Shown here piece by piece: positions 11,600-22,559 of a stretch of 64,000 nucleotides of DNA. A program made the translations under genes and the position numbers. The notes beneath the pieces are model-generated. The model ran no database searches and was not told where the DNA came from. It saw nothing but the letters and a program-made list of their open reading frames with translations. Numbering within the stretch: position 1 is the first letter of the stretch; each line of letters begins with the position of its first letter. The DNA comes from Gnetum montanum (Eukaryota; Streptophyta; Gnetopsida; Gnetales; Gnetaceae). The stretch lies in the NCBI GenBank assembly GCA_015680685.1, contig MNCI01006103.1:63271-127270 (forward strand), in the 5' to 3' direction.

Positions 11600-12130
11600 G
11601 TGTCCTCTTATTTTGTGGCTATTGGATACAAAAACTTTTGAATATTAATTTCTTATGCACACTAATTACATACTTTAATGTATGTACTTTTGATGGACCA
11701 AATCTTTTACATGCAATTGCACTTATTATCACTATATGCAATGCATGGAATATACTTCTTCTCTATGTTGCCCAATTCATTTTCTTTGGAGATTTCTAGA
11801 GAGAGATCCCTTATGCCCATACATGCATCAACCATGCTTAACCAAGCCCTTCCCATAATGATGGGGAAGTCACTTTTTTAGTTTTTAGCCTTGATCACTA
11901 GAAAACTAGCAAGATAGGACCACCCACAAATTGTGATCACAATGTCCTCTGCTAGTCCCATAGGAACAATAATTGATTGGTCTACCAATTCTAAACAGAT
12001 GTTTTTCTTCTTCAGAGGTGGTAGGTTTCAAGCCTTGTACATGTCATAGGAGCTGAGATTAACTCTAGAACTAGAGTCAAGAAGAGCCTTACATGGCTTA
12101 TTCCTAGTGATTTATAGGTAAATGAGTGGA
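11600..12130 (-). pseudogene. Retropepsin-type protease of element C, inactivated
   Basis: The active-site segment reads KALLDSSSRVN where aspartic proteases have D-S/T-G; the Gly is Ser through G to A. The flap and hydrophobic parts follow: SIIVPMGLAEDIVITICGWSY and FPIIMGRAWLSMVDACMGIRD, the latter matching the ILGRPFL...ID block. It lies between the end of gag and RT, as in Ty3-gypsy elements. D has the same domain at 20670-21120 with a differently damaged active site. Confidence 0.75.
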
Positions 12131-14617
12131 CTTCCTAGGTCAAATCCTTTCATGGAAAGATTGCTAGCTTTGATCTAGTTGGAAACATCATGAGTTAGCA
12201 TCACAATGTGAGTTTGAGATGGTAGTTGGTTTGAAGAGCACTCAAAGGTATTTGATGCAGAGGATGAGGGTATTGGTGATGCAAGATGATCAGCCAAGCT
12301 AGGTTGGGAGGATTGGAGAGTACTATTGGGTCCAAAGAAGGGTCTTTTTTCTGGATCTATTGTTTGAACCACTTAGTTGGAAAGTCATTTGTGAATGTAT
12401 AGACCTCATAGCATTTTGTTGTTGTGGATGTGGAGGAATATCACCCTGCATGGATGGAGTAGGAGGCAACTAGGTTGAAGGTGGAGGTGTGTGTATAGAT
12501 GAATGCAGAGGGTGATATGGATATGGGTTTTTCCCTCAAGTAGATGGTGAATGTGTTCGATGGTGCTCCAGAGGGTAATAGTGATGCTGAAATAAGGTAT
12601 GACTTGCAAAACTTCTTAGGGATACGAATTGTTGAACATAGTACCCATATGGATCTAGTTGCCTATAAGGGTACTGTTGCCTTGGTAGTGGCATTTCCCA
12701 TGCTTGAGGTTGGTACCACTGTTGGTATTGTTCATATGGTTGTGGAAGAGCTCCATTTGGATAGTAAGCATATTGTTGTTGGTGGAATTGCATTGAGGAT
12801 AAGGTAATCATCTAGGTGCTTGCCTAAATGCTAGTCAACTATTTAATGCATACATCCTAGACTCTTGTAAGTGTGACACCACAAGGCAACAACCATTTGG
12901 ATGTTTGTATTGACAAATATCATAATCAGTTTCATCGTTAGAGTTGGTTCCACAACTTCCTCTATAGTTTCATCTTTACCCTTACCTCTTTGGTAGGCCC
13001 ATTTAGCTTCTTTTCACCTCCTACAGTTATGATTACTATTTTCCTCTTTGTATTATTTAGCGATCTTCATAGTTGTTAGAAATTTTTCATCCAAAGAGTC
13101 CCATAATTTATCAACCTTTACCAAAATATTAGAAATAGATTTTTGGATGGGCAAGACTTTCTTGTTCACCACTTCATTGAGCAATGACTCCTCCTCATCA
13201 CAAAATTGAACCTCCCATTTTCTAAGGGAAGGATCCCTATTATACTTTTCCACACTTTCTCTTTTTCATAGCTCACCTTCTTCTTTTGCTACCTACTCAA
13301 TTAACCTTTAGATCTGGTGAACTCTCAATTTAGACAATCTCACTTGGGCATACACCCCAAGAGTTTTTTTAGTTTCTACTCTAAGCCCATCTATGATGTG
13401 GTGAAGTTGTTCCCTCTGAGAATAACCATGGCTAGGGCATCAATGTAAGAGTGAAGAGTATCTACCCATGATGACATCTAAAGGTTTATGTATTCCCTAT
13501 TTCCAGCCTTGGATTTGCCATCTTAGATTAGACACTCTAGAGTACATTTGATATTTATCATTAAATATCTCTAACATGGTACTTCATCTATGAATGGACT
13601 TCAGTTCCAAGGACCAGTACCAACTTTCAACTTACTTGATGAGTGTCCCAAGGAAGAGCTTGAGTTTCTACCATTCATTTTCTATCTTCTATAAGGAACA
13701 TGCATCATGGAAAGCTTGTAGATGTGTATGTGGATTAGAGTTGTATCCCCCCTCAAATCTTGGGATATTATTCATGTCTAAGCGCTTGATCCTACTATCT
13801 TTCATATGCCTGGTTGGAATTCTAATTGCCTTTACAATGTTGAGCATACTTTGAGTGGCCAAAAAAGGTTCATCATCATCACTATGCTAATGATGTTGAT
13901 GATGTTTTTGGCCATCCATTCAATCTTGGTGGCCTTCATGATCATTTTTGTATCGTTGATCTCCTTCATTATGATTATTTCAATGGTAGCCTCTATGAGA
14001 ATTAACAAATGAAGAGGAATGTTTAAAATTAGATGAAGAGAATGGACAGGAAGGTGGACCACCACCACCATGGTAGTGTCTGCCACCACTTTTTCACTCA
14101 TTACAATCACCATCCTTAGATCTCTTGCTATTAAGATGTTTGCTTGAGTCTCTACCTTGGTTGTCACTTTTTCCTAAACCTATTCTATGAATAGTGGATT
14201 GTAGGTTCAGGGTCAGATCCTCATCACTAATAATAGGGGGTGGAGAATCTTCATGTTGAGAACCTTTCAAAGGGAGGATCCTCATTGTCATCTTAATCTA
14301 GTAGGAATAAGGGATTAGTATAATGTTTTCCCTTGGTAGCCTCATGGAGCTTCTCCTGACATCAATCTTGCTTGTGTTGTGTTTCAGTGGGATAGTAGTT
14401 CTAAGTGTCATAACCATTCACAACGTATTCTTCGTGAAGATCTAATATGCCCAACTTCGTAAGAGTTTGAAGTAGCATCCAAGTACAGATCAATTGGAAG
14501 GCAAGATAATGTTTCCCTCCATATCACACCATCACAGTTATTCATCCTGCTATAGGACATACTCATTTGGATGAGTGTATACCACTTTGCACTCTTGTGG
14601 AGCCGATGATTTGACAT
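12131..14617 (-). pseudogene. gag of element C, decayed
   Basis: Starts at ATG 14617 (MSNHR) and carries YTHPNEYV, then DMEGNIILP; the NFxFIL segment between them is deleted. The capsid core at about 13830-13300 reads NIPRFEGGYNSNPHTHLQAF, IKSIHR-like SLELKSIHR, MLEIFNDKYQMYSRVSNL and HHIIDGLRVET. The zinc knuckle near 13035 is destroyed: CRR then a stop in place of the second Cys, and Trp in place of His. A Pro/Gln/Tyr-rich tail follows (12811-12540). The core is the retrotransposon-gag type, homologous to D and M. Confidence 0.75.
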
Positions 14618-14778
14618 CTTCATGTCTGTGGAAAGAGGAAGAAATTTTATGAAACAAATAAAACTATTAGTATGCTTAGTGGTTTATATGTTGTTGAGAG
14701 TGATATTGACCTTGAGTTCATCTAACAATATAAATAATATTCACTAATCCTTGATAGCACATGTTTCAATAAACAAAG

Positions 14779-14796
14779 TCCTCAATAATAGTGCCA
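14779..14796 (-). other. Primer-binding site, tRNA-Asp type (element C)
   Basis: TGGCACTATTATTGAGGA on the minus strand. Eleven of 18 positions match the tRNA-Asp complement and all seven differences are transitions. It is one base from the LTR end. Confidence 0.75.
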
Positions 14797-14797
14797 A

Positions 14798-15142
14798 TGA
14801 TGAGCTACGAGGTAGCCCTATGCCCAACCATACAAATCACAAAGAGTTCATGTGCAATCTAGTCGAATTCCATGATGGACTTTATATTTTTTGGTGCACT
14901 AGTCTTCTAGGAAGTGAATTTTGCCTTAAGGTCAATTGTTGTCTTCTCAATTACACTTATGATGTACACTAGTATGGTTAAGTGTAATAGAGGCATATGA
15001 TTCTTATCATTTTATATTTTATGGGTTTGGTGTTTAAAGAGAAATAAATTAATTGGATTAACTAATTTAATGTACCTAATCAACTAGTATTTAAGTATTC
15101 CTAATATAAAAATCTAGTACCACTTTTTGTACATGTCTTGAA
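14798..15142 (-). repeat. 5' LTR of element C, part adjoining the PBS
   Basis: Begins TGATGAGC next to the PBS and aligns with the PBS-side parts of the LTRs of A (4744-5040) and M (62946-63290). It is interrupted at 15142 by a 1.6-kb insertion; the LTR resumes at 16775. Confidence 0.75.
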
Positions 15143-16774
15143 TGTAGCGATTGAAAACATCGAAGCCTAGAACGGGACTCTGAGAGGTCCACAATCACAT
15201 AGCCTTAACCCCGCTTTCACATGAGGGCCCATTGGGAATAGAGGTGGGGTGTCCAGAACAGTCTTATTAATCGAACTAGGACTTATGAGTGTTATGACGA
15301 AACACATGTCAAAGGAAAGCACAATGTTTTACGATGTCTGTGGGTGTGAGTGTAGTAGAGGTTTTGAATGTAAAAATGAGGATGTGAATGCATGAATATG
15401 TGCTTAAACAACAAAAAGTAGACGTAGAGTGCTAAAATATAGGAGAAAATGTAGAAAATGCACAAAATATGAGCAAGAAAGCAAAGCACTTCCCCAAAAA
15501 GGGGAAGCATAGTTATCTGCAAAGAAAAGTATAGGAGGTACATAGTGTACAAACAAGTGTAGTCGGCAGCGTAGTCATAGTCTCAAGGTATCTGGCTATG
15601 AAGAACTGATGTCCACTATGGAGTCTAAGCCTATTGGGTTGGCTGTCATAGTGTCCTATGGGCTATCGTGGTGTACAATGCGTTGAGCAATGTACAAAAG
15701 TGCTATGGTATCCCAAAGTTTTCCAAAATGCTAAGTGTGCTCGGGTGTAGGAGTGCCAATAATGCCAATGTTCAAATTTTCCAACCCCTAGAACATGAAA
15801 TTTTGGGGTATTTATAGGCCTAGGCATAGCACAAATTGTGGATCAGGCACATGTGGTAGAGGGGTAGTTGGGACTATGCTAGCCCTAACTACACTTCCAC
15901 TAAAGTAAAATGGTGTTCTGATGGTGTGCTCCAATGGACCCTACGAAAATACCAAATTGTGACTATGTTTTTGAGACTACATGTGTGAGTTCCAAAAAAA
16001 TCATAATGTACATGAACATAATGTGAAATAGTGCAGTTTTGGAGATTACACTCTGGGGCTACACTGCCCACTCTCTCGACTGGTGTTAAGTGTAGGTACA
16101 ATTTAGGGGAAAATGGTGAGTGCAAAAGAGATAAAACTTGCTGATCTTACTTGTTGAAGGAATGTTGGAGCTAAGATGTGGGATGGTGTTAAGTTCTAAA
16201 GGCTTCTGAAGATAGTTTTAGCATACTATGTTGACTACACTCTATAGTGTAGCCCAAGAGTTAGACAAATTCTACAAGTGAGGTTTAGTGCAAACTACAC
16301 TAGCTACGCTCTGGAGCATAGTCTTGGTGGAAGAAAATAGCCCAAACACTTAGAGAAATCTTGCAAAGTTGATGTTCTTAATGCTGACTATGCTAACTAT
16401 GCTCTGGATCATAGTGCTAGAAGTTAGAAAGTCTGCCAAACTATTTCATCCATCCCAACCATGCTTAGTAGTCTCTAGCTTGACACTTAGGAAAATTTGC
16501 AAAACTAGTCATTCCAAGGCTGACTACGCTCTGGAGCATAGTCCTGGTAGGGTGAGTGTAGTTAGGACACTTAGAAAAGTTTGCAGTTGTTGTTAACACT
16601 TAGAAAAATCTTGTGATTTTGGGTTGTCTATGTCAACTACGCTCTAGAGCATAGTCCTAGTAGTGGGAGCATAGTCTCAACACTTAGGAAAAAATTTGCC
16701 AAGTTTTGACACTTAGCCAAACTTGCAATTGAGATACGAGAGCTTGAATTTAGTGATGTTTCACTAAACCCACA
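15143..16774. mobile_element. 1.6-kb insertion inside LTR of C, type unknown
   Basis: The LTR homology to A and M stops near 15142 and resumes near 16775, so about 1.63 kb is inserted. The ends read TGTAGCG and ACCCACA. Read inward from both sides they share TGT...GAAA(A)CATC, a weak 20-bp terminal inverted repeat. CTTGAAT occurs at 15137 and 16743 but is not exactly at both edges. It contains a TATTTATAGG box (15809-15818) and an iterated palindrome. It could be a solo LTR of another family or a DNA transposon. No coding region is recognised. Confidence 0.5.
16030..16690. repeat. Iterated palindrome CTACGCTCTGGAGCATAGT with ACACTTAG spacers
   Basis: Near-palindromic words of the form GACTACGCTCTGGAGCATAGTC occur near 16240, 16302, 16392, 16520 and 16635, with a weaker form near 16040. 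They alternate with ACACTTAGRAAAATYTTGC. Spacing varies from about 57 to 128 bp, so this is a degenerate tandem array. It is not CRISPR-like, because the 'spacers' are themselves repeated. Confidence 0.7.
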
Positions 16775-17135
16775 TATCCACTTCTAGCTTACCAAGCACT
16801 ACGCTACTAGGCATACCAAGCAATAACGTTACTGGTCTTACTAAGCGAATACATGTTACACTCGAAGTGGTCGTACTTATGTGTTTAATCTATCTTGCTT
16901 CATTACTTCATTAACTTAATTTTTGTAAAATATTTAATAAATAATTAAAAACATTAAATGCATAAATAAAATATTTAATCTATCCAAAATGTTGCAAGGT
17001 TGATCAGAAAGTTCATCTTTATTGTTGCATAGACTGTCATGCTCAGGTATAACAATGCTCGAATAATGATCTGTATAGTTAATGACTCCTACTATAGGCA
17101 CTTGGGAGAAAAATTCTAACTCTAAAATGAACAAA
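16775..17135 (-). repeat. 5' LTR of element C, distal part, truncated
   Basis: Aligns with 255-560 of LTR A and 63320-63650 of LTR M, including TTCATCTTTATTG and AATGCTCGAATAA. The alignment ends at about 17135, so the first 120 or more bp of U3 with the TATA box are gone. The next bases belong to the LTR of D on the opposite strand. Confidence 0.75.
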
Positions 17136-17869
17136 TACCACACATAGGCTCCCATTTTTAGTTAGGTTTTTGAATAGTTTTATTTTTTAGTTTTCAAGCA
17201 AGGTAGCAAAGCTCTTGCAATTTATTTTCCTCGGAGTTAGAATATTTTCTGAGTGCTCATAGAAGGAGTCTTAAGTGTTATGGTTCTTTGTTCGAGCATT
17301 GATGTACCTAAGCACAACAATGTGATGGGAATAAAATGAACTATTTTGACAATCCTTGTAGCACTAAGAATAACTTAATATTTTCCTTATTGCATTTTAC
17401 TTTCTTGTTATTTACTTTAATGCATTTGATTAAGCAAATTATTTTTTATAATTAATGAACACATGCACAACCACTTTAAGCATTCATATAGTACTTGTTA
17501 ACCCAGCAATACTTAACGTTTGGTAGCCCAACTATGCTATATGTGTTCAGGAAAGTGGAACAATTACTTGTGTTAGGCTAGATAGATAATAGACATTAGT
17601 TTTCAATCAACTCTACCCTTATTCTTGTTGTAGGAAATTACATTTATAAAATATAAAATGACAAAAATTCATATACCTCAATTACACTTAAACCATATCC
17701 TTGACCCTTAAAAGTGTAGTTGGAAAGACAAAAAACATTCTTAATGTCATTTCACTTCCTAAAGGAACTAGTGTATGAGATAAGTATAGGTCCATGGAAT
17801 TCAACTCAATCATGCATAACGCCTTAGTAATTCGTATGGTTGGGCGTAGGGGTACCTCACTGCTCATCA
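17136..17869 (+). repeat. 5' LTR of element D, first ~105 bp missing
   Basis: Aligns from GGCTCC at 17148 (25899 in the 3' LTR) to the end CTCATCA at 17869. The TATA region and LTR start present at 25782-25890 are absent here; the sequence upstream is the LTR of element C in inverse orientation. Confidence 0.85.
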
Positions 17870-17870
17870 T

Positions 17871-17888
17871 TAATACCATTATCGGGGA
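17871..17888 (+). other. Primer-binding site, tRNA-Asp type (element D)
   Basis: TAATACCATTATCGGGGA against TGGCGCCGTTGCCGGGGA: 11 of 18 match and all seven differences are C to T or G to A. One base separates it from the LTR. Confidence 0.8.
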
Positions 17889-18030
17889 AATTTTTGTTCT
17901 TTTGTGTGCTATCTAGGACCTAGTGAAAAATATTTAAATCATTGGAAAAAACCTGACAGTCATATCTTATTTCATAATTACTACAACAAATTCTTAGAGC
18001 ACACTATGATTTTTGTTTTGCTAATCAACA

Positions 18031-20560
18031 ATGTCTTCTTCTCAAAGGAGCAGTTCTCTACCCAAGCCTAATAATTCTCATCCATCCTAGCCTCAACAAC
18101 ACCAAATTACATATACTCATCCTAATGAGTATGTGCTGAACTTCATCTTCATTCTACACTAGGCTGAATAGTTGCAGTGGCATGACATGGAGGGAAACAT
18201 TATGTTGCCACTAGATTGACTACTCTTGTAATGCTCTATCAAATGCTTACACAATATGGTCTTCAAGACCACCATGGGAAATATATCATGGAAGATATGA
18301 ACACCAGGGATTATCAACCCATCAAGGCACAATGCCTGCGAGATCAGTAACTATAGTAGTACTATGAAAGTTCAAAGGGAAAAGGACTTAATGATTCTTT
18401 GTTCCTCTTATACCAACAATCTAGTGGGTATCTTCCACTCAATGATGCTTCTCTCTTTAACTTCAATGATGAAGGTCAAAACCAAAATCTACACTCCATA
18501 GTTCACATTCCTAATTTAGGTAACAAGGGATCCAATGACAAAGTAGGATCCAAAAGGGCAAGTCAAGATAGGGATGCAGGAAAGAAGTACAATCATGACT
18601 ATGGTCATGATCATCAAAGAGGTAGTAGCAAGAATCATGATCGTGCTAGTTCTCCTTCCTCTTTCCCTTCATCATCATCATCTTATTCTTCTTTTTGCTA
18701 TGACCATAATCGCAAAAGGTGAGATCATGATGGAGGTCATCGAAATGAATGAAATGACTGACAGGACCAAAATGACCAAAGGGACCATTGAGACAGGCAA
18801 GATCAAGGACATAGAAATTCAAGAGAAGCACATCATCATGATTGAAGGGGTAGTAGAGGGCATCATAGGCACCATGATCAAGGCCTCGATGAGCATCTAT
18901 TTGCTACCTGAAGTATGCTTAACATTGTAGAGCCAGTAAAAACCCCAACAAGTCATGTGAAAGAAAATCGAATCAAATAGTTAGATATGCACAATATTCC
19001 TCAATTTGAAGGGGGATATAAATTTGATTTGTAGAATCATCTTCAAGCTTTCCAAGATGAATGTGCCTTACAAAACATAGATAATGAATGACAAAAATTG
19101 AATTTTTTTTCCAAGACACTCATCAAAGAAGCAAAGAATTGGTATTAGTTCTTAGAACTGAAATTTATCAAATGATGGAGTACCATGCTTGAAATGTTCA
19201 ATGATAAGTATCAAATGTACTCCTAGGTGTCCAACTTAAGGAAGAAAATTCAAGGGTGGAAATAAGGAGCACAAAAACCCTTAGATGTTGCCATTGGCCA
19301 ATACCATGCCTTGATGCACAAATGCCTTGGCCATGGTTATTCTCAATTGGCTCAACTCCATCACATTGTAGACGGGCTTCGTAATACAACAAGGAAAACA
19401 TTTGGTGTCTATGCACAAGGGTGATTGTTAGAACTAACTACCCATTAGATACAAATACTAGTAGAGTAGGTCTCCAAAGATGAGGATGAACTTAGAAAAA
19501 GAGAAAGTGCAAAGGAGTACAATCACGATCCTTCCATTTGCAATCAAGAGGTTCAATTCTGTGATAGTGAGGATGAATCTATATTTGATGAGGGGATGCA
19601 TAAGAAAGCATTACCACTTCAAAAATTCCAATCTAAACTTACAACCAAGGTTGATCAATTAAGGAACTCCATGGATAGTTGATTTCAAGCTATCCTTAGA
19701 ATTGCTAAAGAGTCTTGAGAACAAGGTAGTGATCATGAGTGCAGGAGGTGCAAAGAAGTTGAACATGCATATTAAAAATGTAAGGGTAAAATTGCTACCA
19801 TAGAAGAGGTTGTGGATAGTGAATAAGATAATGATCATGGATATGATGTCTACCAATATGAACATCCCAAGGGATGTTGCCTTGTTGTGTTACATCTTCA
19901 GGTGTCTAGGGTGTATGCCTTACACCCACAACTTACACAAAGGTAAACATCCAGGAGGTTGCCTTATCCTCAAGGTAATCTTAGGTAGTTCCATCAGCAA
20001 AAATTGTATTATCCAAGTGAAGCTCCATCGCAATCATACAAATAGTACCAACAATGGTAGTAACCATAATCATGAGCATTTGCACTACCAAGGCAACAAT
20101 ACCCTTACTAGTATCCTGATCCATATGGTTACCATGTTTAGCAACCCATGTCTTCACATGACTCTTCTAGTCATGTTTCTCAATTACAACCTTACTACCA
20201 CCCTTCTGATTATTATCAAACTCCATCTCCACATGAAAGAAGAGATGTTGTCCCCTATCCTTATCCTTCTCTTATCCTTTCACATTCTCCTTCTCTAGTT
20301 GCATAGCTACCACCTGCTCCACCAATGCAAGGTGAATTGCCCACTCAACAGCAACAATGTAATGCTAGAAGGGATATTAATTTGCAACCTAGTCATCAAT
20401 TAGAGGGGTTGAATGCCTAATCAAAGAAAAAAGCTTTGTTTCAACCCTGTAGTTCACATAAGCCTTCACCTATGCCTATGGTTGATAACCCTACTCCTGC
20501 CCCTTCCTCCATTTCCAATTCCTTCGGGCCTCCTTCAAACTAAACTCTACTAAAGATCCA
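18031..20560 (+). pseudogene. gag of element D, decayed
   Basis: ATG at 18031 (MSSSQRSS) is followed by YTHPNEYVLNFIFILH and DMEGNIMLPLD. A Ser/His/Arg-rich linker lies at about 18500-18720. The capsid core at 18990-19420 reads NIPQFEGGYKFD, NHLQAFQDECALQN, MLEMFNDKYQMYS and HHIVDGLRNTTRKTFGVYAQ. A zinc knuckle of exact CX2CX4HX4C spacing (CRRCKEVEHAY, stop, KC) lies at 19740-19781, with one Gln/Arg codon now a stop. The C-terminus is Gln/Pro/Tyr-rich. About a dozen stops, mostly from Gln, Arg and Trp codons. Confidence 0.8.
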
Positions 20561-20669
20561 TACTGTAATGCTTACTTACATCATGTTTGATTGGATCCAT
20601 GCAAGAAACCTTCTTAGGAAATTAGCTTATCTTAGAAGTCCTCTAATTTATTTGTAAATTTCTAGGAAT

Positions 20670-21120
20670 GAACTATGCAAGGATCTTCTTAATTTGGTAT
20701 TAATTTGATTTCTCAGAGATGTACACTACCTCGAACCTACCTCCTCTTAAGAAGAGCAACATTAGATTGGAATTAATAGACCAATCCATTACTATTCCAT
20801 TAGAATTGGTAGAAGACATTGTGACCACTATTTGTGGGTGGTCTTATCCTACTAACTTCTTGGTAATCAAAGTGGAGAACTACAAAGGGGACTTCCCAAT
20901 CATAATGGAAAGAGCATGACTAAGCATTGTCGATGCAAGAATGGGCATTAGAAATATTTCCTTGAAGATATCTAAAGAAAATGCATTTGGAAAGATGAAG
21001 AAGGAGAGAATTCCTTGCATTGTGTACAGTGATAGCAAGTGCAATTGTGTGTAGAGACTTTGGGTCATAAAGCAAGCATCTATCTCTACATGCAAGAATT
21101 ATGCATTAGAAACAAAAATT
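20670..21120 (+). pseudogene. Retropepsin-type protease of element D, inactivated
   Basis: The segment CKDLLNLVLI at about 20673 replaces the expected L-L-D-S-G motif, so the catalytic Asp reads Asn. A frame change follows. The rest is well kept from 20719: NLPPLKKSNIRLEL, ITIPLELVEDIVTTICGWSY and FPIIMERA (Gly to Glu), then LSIVDARMGIRN. It corresponds to 12130-11600 of element C and lies between gag and RT. Confidence 0.75.
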
Positions 21121-21479
21121 CAAAGGTGTCTGTACACAGCAACACAAAACAAGAGGGCACCAGTGGCTAACTACTAATTCAGAAAGTAGCACACTATGCA
21201 TGGAACTAGTTGAGAGCCTGGCATGTGAATATGTCACAAGCATGGATGAACTTTAGCAAGTTCATCATCAACTCTTTGATGATACAAATGATGATACCTA
21301 TTGGGGAGAGCTTGAAATTCCTAAGAACTTCAAGCAATAGCCTCTTAAACTGAAAATGTTACCGATTGGAATGGAATATGTATTTTTGAAAAATAACAAG
21401 TTGATTATAATTAATGCAAAACTTTCTCTAGAATAGAAAGAGATGTTGTTCAAGGCAGTTGAAAGATGGTCAGCGACTT

Positions 21480-22080
21480 TTTCTTGGTCATATCCTAAAC
21501 TCACAAGGATTAATCCTAGGATATGTCAGCATCGCACTTACATCGACCCAACCATGAAGCCAAAATGATAGCCATAAAGGTGGTTGAACCCCATATGGAA
21601 GTAAATTGTCAAGGAGGAAATTAAACAACTCCTTGTGGCTATCATTTGAGCCCCATTTGAGCAAATTAAATTGTCATGGTTGGAGGAAATTAAATTGTCA
21701 ATGGAGCCACATTTGAGCAGCCCTGGACTACCTTGAGCAAGTGTTGAAACAATGTGTCGAAACTAACTTACGGCTCAATTAGTAGAAAATTCACCTCATG
21801 GTTTAAGAGGGCATTGTATTGGGGAACAAAATATTGCAAGAAATATTTGAGGTGGACCCTAAAAAAATAAGGGTTATCCAAGGAATAACACATCAACTGG
21901 AAATAGTTAAATATGTTCTGTCATTCCTTGGACACACTAGACATTACTGATGATTCATAGAGAACTTTTCTAAGATCACAAAACTATTAGTTGAACTAAC
22001 AAAGAAAGATGATTTTTTTGTCTAGACCCCAGAATGTGAAAAAGTGTTCTAGAAATTGAAAGAAAGACTTGTGGAAACTC
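21480..22080 (+). pseudogene. Reverse transcriptase of element D, palm deleted
   Basis: The N-terminal edge is present (STQP, then a KLSRRKLNNSL-like stretch). The sequence then passes through about 80 bp of scrambled short copies (21637-21720). It resumes in the thumb: LDYLEQVLKQCVETNLRLN, GNKILQEIFEVDPKKIRVIQ, LSFLGHTRHY and ENFSKITKLLVEL. Relative to C, about 560 bp are missing, including the whole palm and the YVDD-type motif. The enzyme cannot be functional, independent of the stops. Confidence 0.8.
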
Positions 22081-22478
22081 CAATTCTACAAGCACATGAT
22101 TGGTCTAGACCATTTCACATCATGATAAATGCATCAAATTATGCTTTGGGAGCTGTGCTGACACAATTAGATGACAAGAAACATCCATACTACATCCACT
22201 ATGCTAGCCAAAGCATTGTGGATGCATAACTAAACTACACCACTACAGAAAAATAATTGATGGTAGTGGTATTTCCTCTAGAGAAGTTTAGGCATTATGA
22301 TCTTGGATACAAGGTGTTTGTGCACATAGACCACAATGCCATCCACTTCCTAATGAATAAGCCAACAATGAGCCCCTATGTCATATGGTGGCTGGTGATC
22401 TTGCAAGAATTTGATCTTACAATGGTAGATCGAAAGGGCATTGAGAATGTGGTCATTGATCACTTGTCTCAATTGTGA
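22081..22478 (+). pseudogene. RNase H of element D
   Basis: The best preserved pol segment: FHIMINASNYALGAVLTQLD, YIHYASQSIVDA, LNYTTTEK, LEKFRHYDLGYKVFVHIDHN and KGIENVVIDHLSQL. The first catalytic Asp is Asn (INAS), the Glu of TEK is kept and IDH keeps its Asp. Stops sit at former Gln and Glu/Gln codons (DA*LN, EK*L). It follows RT directly, as in all Ty3-gypsy pol genes. Confidence 0.85.
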
Positions 22479-22559
22479 TGGGATGACAAAGAGGAAGAAA
22501 GCTCATTTTTTGATATGTTTCTTGATGAACTTCTCTTTGCTGGAGTAATAATTGAATAA

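Larger units (their letters stand above)
5222..17135 (-). mobile_element. Element C: Athila/Tat-like retrotransposon with sense extra ORF
   Basis: Minus-strand order from the right: truncated 5' LTR with an insertion, tRNA-Asp PBS, gag, protease, RT, RNase H, integrase, a 3' untranslated-like region with a tandem repeat, an intron, and the extra ORF cut by element A. The gag-pol order with integrase last is Ty3-gypsy. Similarity to D runs through gag, pol and the 3' region. Assigning the extra ORF at 5222-6394 to C follows from orientation and continuity. It could instead be a separate fragment, since D lacks it. The 3' LTR would lie left of the window. Confidence 0.65.

Noticed and set aside
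13594-14012. Plus-strand ORFs over gag C with predicted membrane-like segments
   Set aside because: They are antisense shadows of the gag capsid core and its His/Asp-rich linker on the minus strand.
16030-16690. Repeat-spacer pattern resembling a CRISPR array
   Set aside because: The intervals are themselves repeated, their lengths vary widely, and the setting is a plant retrotransposon LTR.
18574-18930. 118-codon Met/Ile-rich plus-strand ORF
   Set aside because: It is a frame-shifted reading of the Ser/His/Arg-rich linker of gag D.
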